Source: an uncultured Lachnospiraceae bacterium
GTDB lineage: Bacteria > Bacillota > Clostridia > Lachnospirales > Lachnospiraceae
Length of the DNA stretch: 64,000 nucleotides
Assembly: GCA_910589195.1 (NCBI GenBank)
Contig: CAJUTC010000001.1
Span: 109,275-173,274 of the forward strand
Reading direction: 5' to 3'
A model generated the notes under the pieces. The model searched no databases. It saw only the letters and a program-made list of their open reading frames with translations, and was not told the DNA's origin. Within the stretch, counting starts at the first letter, position 1. Every line of letters begins with the position of its first letter. Shown here one piece after another: positions 34,200-42,549 of the stretch. Made by a program: the position numbers and the translations under genes.

Positions 34200-36542
34200 A
34201 TGAAAAAGAAAGTAAAAATCTGGATGATTTGCTCCTACTTTTTTGTGCTGGCCTTATTTCTTGTTATCTATCTGGCGATTCAGCAAAAAACAGAAAAGAA
34301 AATCCGGGAGTTATATATGGAAAGGCAGCTTGCGCTGATGAACCAGACGATGCTGGCGGTAGACGAGCAGGTGGACGCTGTAAAAAAACTGTGTTTAGGG
34401 ATCATCAGAGAACCATATGTTAGTTATTTTCCTTATGTGGGGGCAGAGCTTGGAAAGTATGACAGGGAGAACGCTACAAAGCTGATAAGAGATATCCGGA
34501 AACATTATACAGATGATCCCTTTGTAGAGGATTTTTATATTTTTTATGAAAATAGTGGACGGATCGCCCATGCCAATGGATTTTACCAGGAAGCGGATTT
34601 TTGCCAGATGGAATGGTCTTATGAAGACGCGGCGCTGCAGGAACAAGCAAAACAGCTTCTCCTCCAGGAAGGCTCCGCCTTTCTGCCAGCCGCTTGGATG
34701 GAAAATGGAGGGCGGCGTACGAATGTGATCACCTTTTTCTATGATTTTGGCAATATCAATGAAAGAGGAAAAGGGGCAAAATTGGTTGTACTGCTTCAAA
34801 AGACCTGGCTGGATGATATGATGTACATCATGTCAGAAAATGGAAGGACAAGCATCCAAAGTGTGGAAGATGGTACTGTGTTATATGATTTTTGCCGCGG
34901 AAATGAAAAAGAGGAATTTCCGGATCCGGCTTTTGTAGAAGATTTAGCGACTGATGCTGGCCGGGTTTTTAAATGGAATCATCAGAAGTATCTGTTAACA
35001 AACTTAAATTCGGAAAAAACAGGATGGCTCTATCGCTCGGCTATCCCTTATGAAATTGTTACCAGGCAGATGCAAGACACGGTTCAACCTTTGCTTGCTG
35101 GTCTGTTTTTATACCTTTCCGTTGGGATTCCTGCCTGTACTATTTTGGCAGTTTGGAATTATATGCCAATCGGTCAGCTAACCAGCCATATGGAATCCAT
35201 CGGATTCCAGGAAAAAAAGGGGCATAGAAGTGAGTTTGAGTATATCCGCTCTGGAATTTCTGATTTGCATCAAAAATATGCAGAGCTGGAAATAAAATAT
35301 GGAAGTGCCCTGAAGGAGGCAGACACCGCTTCCGGAAAACTGAAAAAAAACCGGGAACGTATCCGGGAAAGTGTGCTGCTTCAGCTTCTGGGCGGTTATT
35401 GGCAGGATGACAAAGAAATTGCGGATCGGCTATCCGGTCTGGAGATTCACTTCCCCTATCCTTACTTTTGTGTTCTTGCCATACAAATAGAAGGGCAAAT
35501 GGGACAAGCAGAAAACCAAGATACGGGGGATAAGGCGTTATGGCAGTTTGTTCTAAAAAATGTAGCGCAAGAATTTTTAGCACCGATGGGCTTGGTCTTC
35601 CCTGTTTCCGATAGCTCAGAACTATTATTCCTTTTAATGAACTTGCCAGAGGAAGGGTGTGAAGGCGGACAGCTTTCTAAAAAATTCGAACAAATGTTGC
35701 TTCAATTGAAAGAATACCTTTGGCGGGAACTGCAGATAACAATTTCAATCGGAGCAGGAACCCTATGCGACCAGATGAATCAGCTAACCATAAGCCGCAG
35801 GATGGCAAAAAAGGCGTTGGAATATTGTTTTGTTATCGGAAAATCTTCACTGGTGGTTTATAATCATGTGATCCGTATGGAAGAAGTGCCTTACATCTGG
35901 GATCCACAGTTTGAAAAACAATTAATGGCCAGTATGTCGCAAGGGGATAAGAACGCTTGCCGCTGCCTGCTGGAGGAATTATATCAGGATGCTCTAAAAC
36001 AGAAAATTTCGGTAAGCGAGGGAAAACGTCTTCATATTTATCTTGCGGATGTGGCGATGAAAGCCATTGGAAAGGCTAATTTAAGGGCAGACGCAGGAGA
36101 GGAATGCCAAGATATGGTAACCAGTATTTTAAACAGTGAAACGCTTCCGGAGGCAATCCCAGTGCTGCTATGCTTGTTTGAGAAACTTTGCGGAGAAGGA
36201 GAGCAGAGCGAAGGCAGTCAGGAGCTGGAAAAACGGGTTATGGATTACATTTCTGAGCATTATCATGACAGCGCCTTTTCTCTGCCTATGTGCGCTGATT
36301 ATTTTAATGTATCGCCAGAACATTTATCCAGAACCATAAAGGCGCTAACTGGGCGGAAGTTTATCGATATCGTAAATGGATTGAGGCTGGATCAGGCGAA
36401 GCAGCATCTGCGGGAAACCGATAAAAAGATAGAAGAAATAGCAGCACTGTCCGGATACGGAACAGCCAAGAGCTTTTTCAGAAGCTTTAAACAGGCAGAA
36501 GGCATAACGCCAGGGGAGTACAGAAAGCAACGCGGCCAGTAA
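34200..36542 (+). CDS. Membrane-spanning AraC-family regulator
   Basis: The 780-residue protein has an N-terminal transmembrane helix (7-27), an extracellular sensor of about 265 residues and a second helix (about 298-318). A cytoplasmic linker follows, then a C-terminal AraC DNA-binding domain (about 675-780) with two helix-turn-helices. The first is around LPMCADYFNVSPEHLSRTIK and the second around IEEIAALSGYGTAKSFFRSFK. Such one-protein sensors (YesN/Rgg-like layout without a kinase) usually control nearby sugar-uptake genes. Here the importer genes lie directly upstream on the same strand, so they are the likely target. ATG 34200 follows GGAGAGGAG. Confidence 0.92.
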   Translation: MKKKVKIWMICSYFFVLALFLVIYLAIQQKTEKKIRELYMERQLALMNQTMLAVDEQVDAVKKLCLGIIREPYVSYFPYVGAELGKYDRENATKLIRDIRKHYTDDPFVEDFYIFYENSGRIAHANGFYQEADFCQMEWSYEDAALQEQAKQLLLQEGSAFLPAAWMENGGRRTNVITFFYDFGNINERGKGAKLVVLLQKTWLDDMMYIMSENGRTSIQSVEDGTVLYDFCRGNEKEEFPDPAFVEDLATDAGRVFKWNHQKYLLTNLNSEKTGWLYRSAIPYEIVTRQMQDTVQPLLAGLFLYLSVGIPACTILAVWNYMPIGQLTSHMESIGFQEKKGHRSEFEYIRSGISDLHQKYAELEIKYGSALKEADTASGKLKKNRERIRESVLLQLLGGYWQDDKEIADRLSGLEIHFPYPYFCVLAIQIEGQMGQAENQDTGDKALWQFVLKNVAQEFLAPMGLVFPVSDSSELLFLLMNLPEEGCEGGQLSKKFEQMLLQLKEYLWRELQITISIGAGTLCDQMNQLTISRRMAKKALEYCFVIGKSSLVVYNHVIRMEEVPYIWDPQFEKQLMASMSQGDKNACRCLLEELYQDALKQKISVSEGKRLHIYLADVAMKAIGKANLRADAGEECQDMVTSILNSETLPEAIPVLLCLFEKLCGEGEQSEGSQELEKRVMDYISEHYHDSAFSLPMCADYFNVSPEHLSRTIKALTGRKFIDIVNGLRLDQAKQHLRETDKKIEEIAALSGYGTAKSFFRSFKQAEGITPGEYRKQRGQ

Positions 36543-36582
36543 TAAAAAAGGAGGTATTCCGGGAATCTTGGAATTAAATTGC

Positions 36583-36611
36583 TTGTATATTTTGGAAGAC
36601 TCGGGTATAAT
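36583..36611 (+). promoter_or_regulatory. Promoter of ppiB
   Basis: TTGTAT, 17 bases, TATAAT, 37 bases before the start at 36648. Confidence 0.6.
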
Positions 36612-36647
36612 TAGGAAGAATATGATATGAAAAAGGAGAATAATGAG

Positions 36648-37166
36648 ATGAAAAACCCGGTTGTTACATTTGAAATGGAGAATGGAGATGTGATAAAGGC
36701 CGAGCTGTATCCGGAGGTTGCGCCTAATACGGTTCGGAATTTCATCAGCCTGGTTCAGAACGGCTTTTATGATGGTCTGATCTTCCATCGGGTAATTGCA
36801 GGTTTTATGATTCAGGGGGGATGCCCGGAAGGCACTGGCATGGGCGGGCCAGGCTATTCCATTAAGGGAGAATTTAAGCAAAACGGATTCCAAAATGATT
36901 TGCTCCATACGCCAGGCGTACTTTCCATGGCAAGAGCCATGTCGCCAGATTCCGCTGGTTCCCAATTTTTCATTATGCACCAGGCAGCTCCTCATCTGGA
37001 CGGGGCTTATGCCGGATTCGGCCAGGTAATTGAGGGGATGGACGTGGTAAACCAGATTGCCGGAGTCCGCACAGATTACAGCGACCGTCCCATGAAACCA
37101 CAAAAGATGGCAAAGGTGACAGTAGATACATTTGGGGAAACGTATCCGGAACCGGAGAAATGCTAA
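36648..37166 (+). CDS. ppiB: Peptidyl-prolyl cis-trans isomerase (cyclophilin)
   Basis: This 172-residue cytosolic cyclophilin speeds proline isomerisation during folding. Family motifs are all present: FHRVIAGFMIQGG, the loop GPGYSIKGEF, MARAMSPDSAGSQFFI and FGQVIEGMDVV. I start at 36648, where the protein reads MKNPVVTFEMENGD like other PpiB proteins and AAGGAG lies 9 bases upstream. An ATG at 36627 would add seven residues. Confidence 0.93.
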   Translation: MKNPVVTFEMENGDVIKAELYPEVAPNTVRNFISLVQNGFYDGLIFHRVIAGFMIQGGCPEGTGMGGPGYSIKGEFKQNGFQNDLLHTPGVLSMARAMSPDSAGSQFFIMHQAAPHLDGAYAGFGQVIEGMDVVNQIAGVRTDYSDRPMKPQKMAKVTVDTFGETYPEPEKC

Positions 37167-37309
37167 TTTTTCCTAAACAGCTCCAAATGGTCTTGTATAT
37201 CCATTTATATGTGGGATTCATGTAGACGGAATAGGTTCAAACGGGTTTTACCATTTCAGGCAAACATTGCGGGGGATAGGGACACCCAAGAGAAAAAGAG
37301 GCAGAAACC

Positions 37310-38038
37310 ATGAAGAAGGAATATTATGTAATGGTAGAGGGGGTTCTGCGTTCGATTATTGTATCAGATGAAGAAACGGTTCTTCTGGCAGCCAAGGCTG
37401 CCAAGAGAGCCGTTCTTGGTTTATACGATCAGGAAAACTTTAAGACGGCCCCGTGCGGGATCCCGTATTTGGCAGAGCGGGAAACGCCGCTTACAGAAGA
37501 ATACTTGGAGCGGATTATCCGGCGTCAAGAAGGTCTTCCCTGGAAGATCCGGGAAACAAAACGCCTGGTTCTCAGGGAGATGATACCAGGGGACTGGGGA
37601 TTTTTGGATGATTGGACAAAAGAGCAATTTAAAGGTTATGAACAATTTTTGGCTTATATAAAAAATCAGTATCCGTTTTATGAATATGGAATGTGGTCTG
37701 TGGTGGAAAAAGAAGGAAATGTGGTAATCGGAACTGCCGGAATTCACAACCCAGACCCAGAAGCTGGACTGGAACCGGATGCATTAGAAATTGGTTATGG
37801 GATACGCCACAATTTTAGGCGTAACGGGTATGGAAGAGAAGCCGTGGAAGCCGTGATCCGCTATAGCCAGGAACAGTTTCCCTATCCTTTGTATGCCAGA
37901 ATCAGGGAAGAAAATATTCCCTCCCAGATCCTGGCGGTTAAGTGTGGATTTATGGCTCTTCCAGAACAAAACGGAGCCAAGATAGTATGGTATCGGTACG
38001 GACAGAATTGGAAATCACTCCCACATAACATGGGTTAA
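37310..38038 (+). CDS. GNAT acetyltransferase with N-terminal extension
   Basis: The 242-residue protein has an extra domain of about 85 residues, then a RimJ/RimL-type GNAT fold (RETKRLVLREM ... EIGYGIRHNFRRNGYGREAVEAVIRY). The acetyl-CoA-binding Q/RxxGxG/A loop is RRNGYG. Such enzymes acetylate protein N-termini or small amines; the target is unknown. Its last 89 bases overlap the 3' end of the minus-strand gene at 37950, so the two are convergent and antisense. An AAGAGGCAG stretch precedes the ATG. Confidence 0.88.
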   Translation: MKKEYYVMVEGVLRSIIVSDEETVLLAAKAAKRAVLGLYDQENFKTAPCGIPYLAERETPLTEEYLERIIRRQEGLPWKIRETKRLVLREMIPGDWGFLDDWTKEQFKGYEQFLAYIKNQYPFYEYGMWSVVEKEGNVVIGTAGIHNPDPEAGLEPDALEIGYGIRHNFRRNGYGREAVEAVIRYSQEQFPYPLYARIREENIPSQILAVKCGFMALPEQNGAKIVWYRYGQNWKSLPHNMG

Positions 38039-38636
38039 TGATTACACCGGTTTCTTCCGGGAAGACGGTTTTGTTTAAGTCAATGGCGCAGGGAATGGTT
38101 TGCCCTTCTGAATTGACTGCGTAATAAACTGAGTCCCCAATTCGATTCCAAAGTTCCTCCGGCAGAAACTGCTCCAAATTAGCAAAAGCATCTAAGGCCA
38201 TATAGTGGTCAATATTAAGCTGGTCCGTAATCATCAGATCCAAGTCCTGGCTGGCTACTAAAGCAGAAACTTTTGCCATAGTGGCATATTCCAGTTCGCT
38301 TGCCCGATCACTGTGCTGCATGTACAAGGAGGATTCTGATGAGATCAAATCTTTCTTTCCATAGTTCATATAATCTTTAAAACGCTGGTTAAACGAATCC
38401 AGATCTGCCGGTTCCATACTGGTATTGTTGACTACAATATAGGAAAGGCGGGTTTCAAAGGTTGAATGGTACGCCATATTTCCAATCAGATAAATAACTA
38501 GAAATAAGCCTGCCATAGCCAGCATATGGAGTTTGTAATATTCCCAGATGTACCAAATCCGGTCACTCCAGCACATGTTTTTCAGTTTTTCCCGTTCTTT
38601 TTGGCTTTCTTTTTTAAAATTTTCCTTGAAGGACAT
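37950..38636 (-). CDS. Single-pass membrane protein, unknown
   Basis: This 228-residue protein has a charged cytoplasmic N-terminus (about 1-32), one transmembrane helix (about 38-58) and an extracellular part that begins STFETRLSYIVVNNTSMEP and contains TIPCAIDLNKTVFPEETGV. I recognise no family. The extracellular part has an alpha/beta pattern. A sensor or substrate-binding role is guesswork. I start at 38636, behind GAGGTG; the upstream ATG at 38687 lacks one. Its 3' end overlaps the GNAT gene on the other strand by 89 bases. Confidence 0.75.
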   Translation of the reverse strand: MSFKENFKKESQKEREKLKNMCWSDRIWYIWEYYKLHMLAMAGLFLVIYLIGNMAYHSTFETRLSYIVVNNTSMEPADLDSFNQRFKDYMNYGKKDLISSESSLYMQHSDRASELEYATMAKVSALVASQDLDLMITDQLNIDHYMALDAFANLEQFLPEELWNRIGDSVYYAVNSEGQTIPCAIDLNKTVFPEETGVIINPCYVGVISNSVRTDTILSWLRFVLEEP

Positions 38637-38968
38637 TGCAAAACACCTCGTTTCATCAAATCCGTACAGGATATCTTCATTTGACAAGTGTACTGGCCAG
38701 AATCTATCTGGTGAAACTTTGGGGAATCAAGTTTCATTGGCAAGGTGGTTTGCCGGAATCGAATCCGGTCCGTACACAAGTACATCCTTAGTAGATCCGT
38801 TTCCAGAGAATTGTATCATAGATATATGGGATTGGTCAATGTTTGGAATGCTTGCTTTTTTAGACAAAGTGGTCTATACTTGGTAATGTTAAATACCAAT
38901 CGTGAAACGTGCTTTTACGGATGCGAAGAAGCTCCAGCGGCACTTTTAGCAGAAAAGAGGTTGATCAC
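38637..38968. other. Divergent intergenic region with a plus-strand promoter
   Basis: These 332 bases separate the minus-strand membrane protein from yesL. A promoter TTGCTT, 17 bases, TATACT lies at 38852-38880 and reads into yesL. A small palindrome at about 38751-38767 (CCGGA, six bases, TCCGG) resembles a tRNA T-arm, but its loop is six bases and no other arm fits. On the minus strand a short frame ending GPDSIPANHLANET exists without a usable start signal; I do not call it a gene. Confidence 0.55.
38852..38880 (+). promoter_or_regulatory. Promoter of the YesL-like gene
   Basis: TTGCTT, 17 bases, TATACT, 88 bases before the start at 38969. Confidence 0.5.
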
Positions 38969-39703
38969 ATGTTCCAAAGTTTTTTTAACTATGATAATCC
39001 GGTATGGCGGTATATTGGAAAATTTGGAGACTTAATTATTTTAAATATCCTTTGGATTATCTGCAGCATCCCGATTTTTACCATTGGCGCTTCGACTACG
39101 GCTGTTTATTATGTCACCTTAAAGCTGGTGCGGGATGACGACGGTTACACCATTAAATCATTTTTGAAATCGTTCCGGGAGAATTTCAAACAGGCCACAG
39201 TAATTTGGCTGATTATGTTAGCAGCGGGATTGATTTTGGGATTTGATCTGTACTTTTTCTTTCAGGTTGTTACTGGAAATTCCATATTCCGCACTGTGTT
39301 TACGGCGGCTATCGGCGCCCTTACGATTATTTGGCTGTTTATGATTACTTACGTATTTCCGCTTCAAAGCCGTTTTTACAATCCGGTTAAACGGACATTG
39401 TTTAACGCCATGTTTATGTCTATCCGCCACTTTTTCCATACACTAGGCATGCTGGCTATAGATGTGGCACTGCTGATACTCAGTTATTTTTCTCTGTATT
39501 ATGCTCCCCAGTTTACAGTACTGGTTATGCTGTTTGGGTTCCCGCTGATTGCTTTTATCAATTCCTATATTTTCAGCAGTATATTTAAACAGTATATGCC
39601 TAAGGAGGAAGGAGAGCAAGACAGCAGCCAGCTCAGGCCTATTTTGGAGGATGTGAAACTTACTCATCCGTCCCAGCCGGAAGAATCCAAACCAGAAGAA
39701 TGA
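38969..39703 (+). CDS. YesL/DUF624 membrane protein
   Basis: The 244-residue protein has five or six hydrophobic helices and the DUF624 N-terminal pattern MFQSFFNYDNPVWRYIGKFGD, then WIICSIPIFTIGASTTAVYY. The tail is acidic and Pro-rich. YesL proteins often lie near sugar importers of the LplABC type, and such an importer lies 7 kb upstream here. The molecular function is unknown. AAGAGG precedes ATG 38969. It ends 19 bases before the large hairpin at 39723. Confidence 0.88.
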   Translation: MFQSFFNYDNPVWRYIGKFGDLIILNILWIICSIPIFTIGASTTAVYYVTLKLVRDDDGYTIKSFLKSFRENFKQATVIWLIMLAAGLILGFDLYFFFQVVTGNSIFRTVFTAAIGALTIIWLFMITYVFPLQSRFYNPVKRTLFNAMFMSIRHFFHTLGMLAIDVALLILSYFSLYYAPQFTVLVMLFGFPLIAFINSYIFSSIFKQYMPKEEGEQDSSQLRPILEDVKLTHPSQPEESKPEE

Positions 39704-39722
39704 GGGCGGTATTTAAAAAAAG

Positions 39723-39810
39723 AAAACGGTTATGGTATTTGCCAGTCTGTGCGTTCGATATCCCAAAGAGGTGATGGAAGGCACGGGCTGGCAAATACCA
39801 TAACCGTTTT
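39723..39810 (+). terminator. Very long hairpin (30-bp helix) after yesL
   Basis: Bases 39723-39752 pair with 39781-39810 over 30 positions with only two G-U pairs. The loop is 28 bases, and TTTTT runs off the 3' side. It works as an intrinsic terminator, but the helix is far longer than needed. A second copy of TAACCGTTTTT follows at 39819, allowing a different pairing. It could be a processed RNA or a miniature element. Confidence 0.85.
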
Positions 39811-39866
39811 TGTTCTCTGTAACCGTTTTTTTCCAGACGAATTGGTCTATGTTCTTATAAAAATAC

Positions 39867-39895
39867 TTGATTTTTCTGCTCAAAGAGAATATACT
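39867..39895 (+). promoter_or_regulatory. Promoter of ispE
   Basis: TTGATT, 17 bases, TATACT, 63 bases before the ispE start. Confidence 0.6.
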
Positions 39896-39957
39896 CATTC
39901 ATAAGAATACTGTATACAAAATAATGTATTTTGAACACAGCACACAAAGAGGTGGAT

Positions 39958-40848
39958 ATGATTACGCATTTAAGGCTAAAGGCATACGGAAAGATTAATT
40001 TGGCTCTGGATGTACTGAGGAAGCGGGAAGACGGGTATCACGATGTACGAATGATTATGCAGACTGTAGGGATTTATGATCAGGTGGAGCTTCAGGTAAA
40101 ACCAGATCCAGGGATTACGGTGGAAACGAATTTGACCTACCTTCCGGTAAATGAAAATAACCTGGTCTACCAGGCGGCCAATCTTTTAATGGAAGAGTGT
40201 TCCATTAAAAAGGGGCTGCATATCAAGCTTCGGAAGTTTTTGCCAGTTGCGGCAGGGATGGCGGGGGGAAGCAGTGACGCTGCCGCGGTTTTGTTCGGAG
40301 TAAATAAAATATTCCAATTGGGTCTTTCAAAAGAGGCACTGATGGAACGGGGAGTGAAAATTGGAGCCGATGTTCCTTACTGCGTTTTGCGTGGGACAGC
40401 TCTCTCAGAAGGAATCGGAGAAAAACTGACGCCATTGCCGCCTATGCCCCAGTGCCAGGTGGTAATCGCAAAGCCGGGAATCAGTGTTTCTACCCGCTAT
40501 GTATATGAAAATCTTCACGCAAATCAATTAAGCCCAGATCAGCATCCGGATATTGATGGGATGATAGAAGCCATCCGAAACCAGGATTTACTCCAGGTGG
40601 CAGGAAAGTTTGGCAATGTATTAGAACTTGTAACAGCCGAAAAGTATCCGGTGATTGAGCAGATTAAGCAGGTCATGCGCAAAAAGGGTGGACTGAATGC
40701 CCTGATGAGCGGAAGCGGCCCAACTGTTTTCGGTTTATTTGCGGATCCGGAAGCGGCTAAGGATGCTTATGAAGAGCTGCGGTATGGCGCTTCCTCAAAA
40801 TTCGCGAAACAGGTGTATATAACGAATTTTTATAATGCAAGAGAATAA
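39958..40848 (+). CDS. ispE: 4-diphosphocytidyl-2-C-methyl-D-erythritol kinase
   Basis: IspE phosphorylates CDP-methylerythritol in the MEP pathway of isoprenoid synthesis. The 296 residues are of normal length. They carry the start AYGKINLALDVLRKREDGYHDV, the GHMP ATP-binding loop LPVAAGMAGGSSDAAAVL and the C-terminal LMSGSGPTVFGLF. ATG 39958 follows AAAGAGGTGG. The GntR gene starts 28 bases after the stop, so both are probably on one transcript. Confidence 0.96.
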   Translation: MITHLRLKAYGKINLALDVLRKREDGYHDVRMIMQTVGIYDQVELQVKPDPGITVETNLTYLPVNENNLVYQAANLLMEECSIKKGLHIKLRKFLPVAAGMAGGSSDAAAVLFGVNKIFQLGLSKEALMERGVKIGADVPYCVLRGTALSEGIGEKLTPLPPMPQCQVVIAKPGISVSTRYVYENLHANQLSPDQHPDIDGMIEAIRNQDLLQVAGKFGNVLELVTAEKYPVIEQIKQVMRKKGGLNALMSGSGPTVFGLFADPEAAKDAYEELRYGASSKFAKQVYITNFYNARE

Positions 40849-40876
40849 AAAGCAGGGGGATAAAGGAGGAACTTCC

Positions 40877-41554
40877 ATGAGAAGCGATTTTAAGGTAACT
40901 ATGAATGAATATCTGCCTTTGCGGGATGTGGTATTTAACACCCTGCGCCAGGCCATTTTAAAGGGAGAGCTGGAGCCGGGGGAACGCTTGATGGAAATCC
41001 AGCTGGCAGAGCGCTTAGGGGTGAGCCGTACCCCGATCCGGGAAGCCATCCGAAAGCTGGAACTGGAAGGTCTGGTGCTAATGATTCCCAGGAAAGGAGC
41101 AGAGGTTGCCAATATTTCAGAAACCAGCCTTCGGGAGGTATTGGAAGTTCGGCGTTCTTTAGAAGAGCTGGCCATTGAACTTGCCTGCCAAAGAATATCC
41201 GAGGAAAGCATTCGGGAATTGGAGCAGGCAGAGGCATCATTTGCGGAAGCCATCCGGAAAGGAGATGCTATGACCATAGCGGAAAGCGATGAGCATTACC
41301 ATGATGTGATTTATCAAGCTACAGAAAACAGCCGCCTGGTACAGATTCTAAATAACCTGCGAGAGCAAATGTACCGTTACCGGCTGGAATACATTAAAGA
41401 CGCAGACAAGCGCCAGATTTTAATTGTAGAGCATGAACATATTCTCAGGGCGCTGAAAAGCCATAATATTGCGGAAGCAAAAAGCGCGGTCCGGGAGCAT
41501 ATTGATAATCAGCAGCTTACGGTTTCAAAGAATATTAAAGAGCGGGCATCCTAA
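40877..41554 (+). CDS. GntR-family regulator, FadR/FCD type
   Basis: The 225-residue regulator has an N-terminal winged helix (AERLGVSRTPIREAIRKLELEGLV) and a C-terminal all-helical FCD ligand domain (EVLEVRRSLEELAIELACQRI ... EHIDNQQL). The domain's metal-binding histidine pattern includes HEHILRAL. FadR-type repressors answer to small acids such as sugar acids or lactate; the target is not visible here. It follows ispE closely, which may be just read-through. AAAGGAGG precedes the ATG. Confidence 0.92.
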   Translation: MRSDFKVTMNEYLPLRDVVFNTLRQAILKGELEPGERLMEIQLAERLGVSRTPIREAIRKLELEGLVLMIPRKGAEVANISETSLREVLEVRRSLEELAIELACQRISEESIRELEQAEASFAEAIRKGDAMTIAESDEHYHDVIYQATENSRLVQILNNLREQMYRYRLEYIKDADKRQILIVEHEHILRALKSHNIAEAKSAVREHIDNQQLTVSKNIKERAS

Positions 41555-41616
41555 ATTAGGAGAACTGGCAGATATCTTAATATCCGTTAAAAATTGTTAA
41601 AATTTGATAAAAGCCA

Positions 41617-41645
41617 TTGACAAAGTGACAACCTGTCATTATTAT
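41617..41645 (+). promoter_or_regulatory. Promoter of the tetR-efflux operon
   Basis: TTGACA, 17 bases, TATTAT. The leader to the TetR start is about 135 bases. Both boxes touch the operators at 41622-41664. Confidence 0.75.
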
Positions 41646-41664
41646 AGTGACAGGTTGTCACTTT
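41622..41664 (+). promoter_or_regulatory. Double palindromic operator for the TetR regulator
   Basis: A 17-base inverted repeat (41622-41638 and 41648-41664) is built of two smaller palindromes, TGACA-ACC-TGTCA and TGACA-GGT-TGTCA. Their centres are 22 bases apart, about two helical turns. This fits two repressor dimers on the same face, covering the space between and after the promoter boxes. Confidence 0.85.
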
Positions 41665-41782
41665 GCGCTATTAATTCTGGATTTCCACACGGATTGAAAG
41701 GCAAGGTGGCAATATGAACCATTTTATATTCTACTTTTCACAAGCTATCATGTGTCAGAAAAACAGAAAGGATGGTAGGGGG

Positions 41783-42481
41783 ATGCCAACAGATCGGTTT
41801 TATCATTTGCCAAAAGAGAAGAAAAAGCTGATTAAAGAAGCGGCAATTAAGGAATTTTGCAGGGTACCCATCGAAAAGGCTTCCATTAATAAAATTGTTC
41901 AAAATGCGGAAATATCCAGAGGAAGCTTCTATACATATTTTTATGATAAGGAAGATATACTGGAATACATTTTTGAGGATGTGATTATCCAGATCCAATC
42001 TTTCTGCAAGCAGGTGCTGATAGAGGAAAAGGGGGAGTTTTGGGCGCTTCCTCCTAAACTTTTGGATTATACCTTGCAGGTATGTGAAACCAATAAAATG
42101 TTTTCCCTGGTTCAAAGCACAACAGGAAACCGGATTATTGGGGCATTGTTAGATGGGAAGCCAAGTTTTGGCAGTTGCTGCTCTTTAAAAATGACAAGGA
42201 AGCCTAAGAATGATTCTCAGGTTCTGATTCTTCCGGATGTGGATTTTGGCAGCGGCGGGATTGGTGTCTGGGTAAAGGAATTATACCAGCTAACTGATTG
42301 CAGTAAGCTGAAAGTAGAAAGCTTTGAAGATTTCCAGGCAGTGTTTTCGCTGTGTGTAATGAACATGATGTCCGCAATTGGCGGAATTTACCAAAAGGGG
42401 GAAGATGAAAAGGAGGCGAAGCGTCTGTTTGCCAAGCGTTTGGAACTGATCAAATATGGGGGGGCAATAAACGATTCGTAA
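41783..42481 (+). CDS. TetR-family regulator of the RND pump
   Basis: The 232-residue protein has a TetR-type N-terminal HTH (AAIKEFCRVPIEKASINKIVQNAEISRGSFYTYFYDKEDILEYIF) here recognised by its order and by the helix RGSFYTYF. The C-terminal ligand domain is divergent and of unknown ligand. Its own promoter holds two palindromes, so self-repression is likely, and the efflux genes follow on the same strand after 68 bases. ATG 41783 is the best start by family alignment; the upstream ATG at 41714 would add 23 residues. Signal for its inducer is not readable. Confidence 0.9.
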   Translation: MPTDRFYHLPKEKKKLIKEAAIKEFCRVPIEKASINKIVQNAEISRGSFYTYFYDKEDILEYIFEDVIIQIQSFCKQVLIEEKGEFWALPPKLLDYTLQVCETNKMFSLVQSTTGNRIIGALLDGKPSFGSCCSLKMTRKPKNDSQVLILPDVDFGSGGIGVWVKELYQLTDCSKLKVESFEDFQAVFSLCVMNMMSAIGGIYQKGEDEKEAKRLFAKRLELIKYGGAINDS

Positions 42482-42549
42482 TACCTGAAATCGGATGGAA
42501 CATACATTCATGGAAGGGAAATTGCTAGAAAAATAGAAGGAGATAGAAT

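Noticed and set aside
38748..38790. tRNA-like T-arm
   Set aside because: The arm has a six-base loop instead of seven, and no D-arm or anticodon arm or acceptor stem can be fitted on either strand.
38755..38841. Short minus-strand frame ending GPDSIPANHLANET
   Set aside because: It has a plausible amino-acid sequence but no ribosome-binding site before its ATG and only about 28 residues after it.
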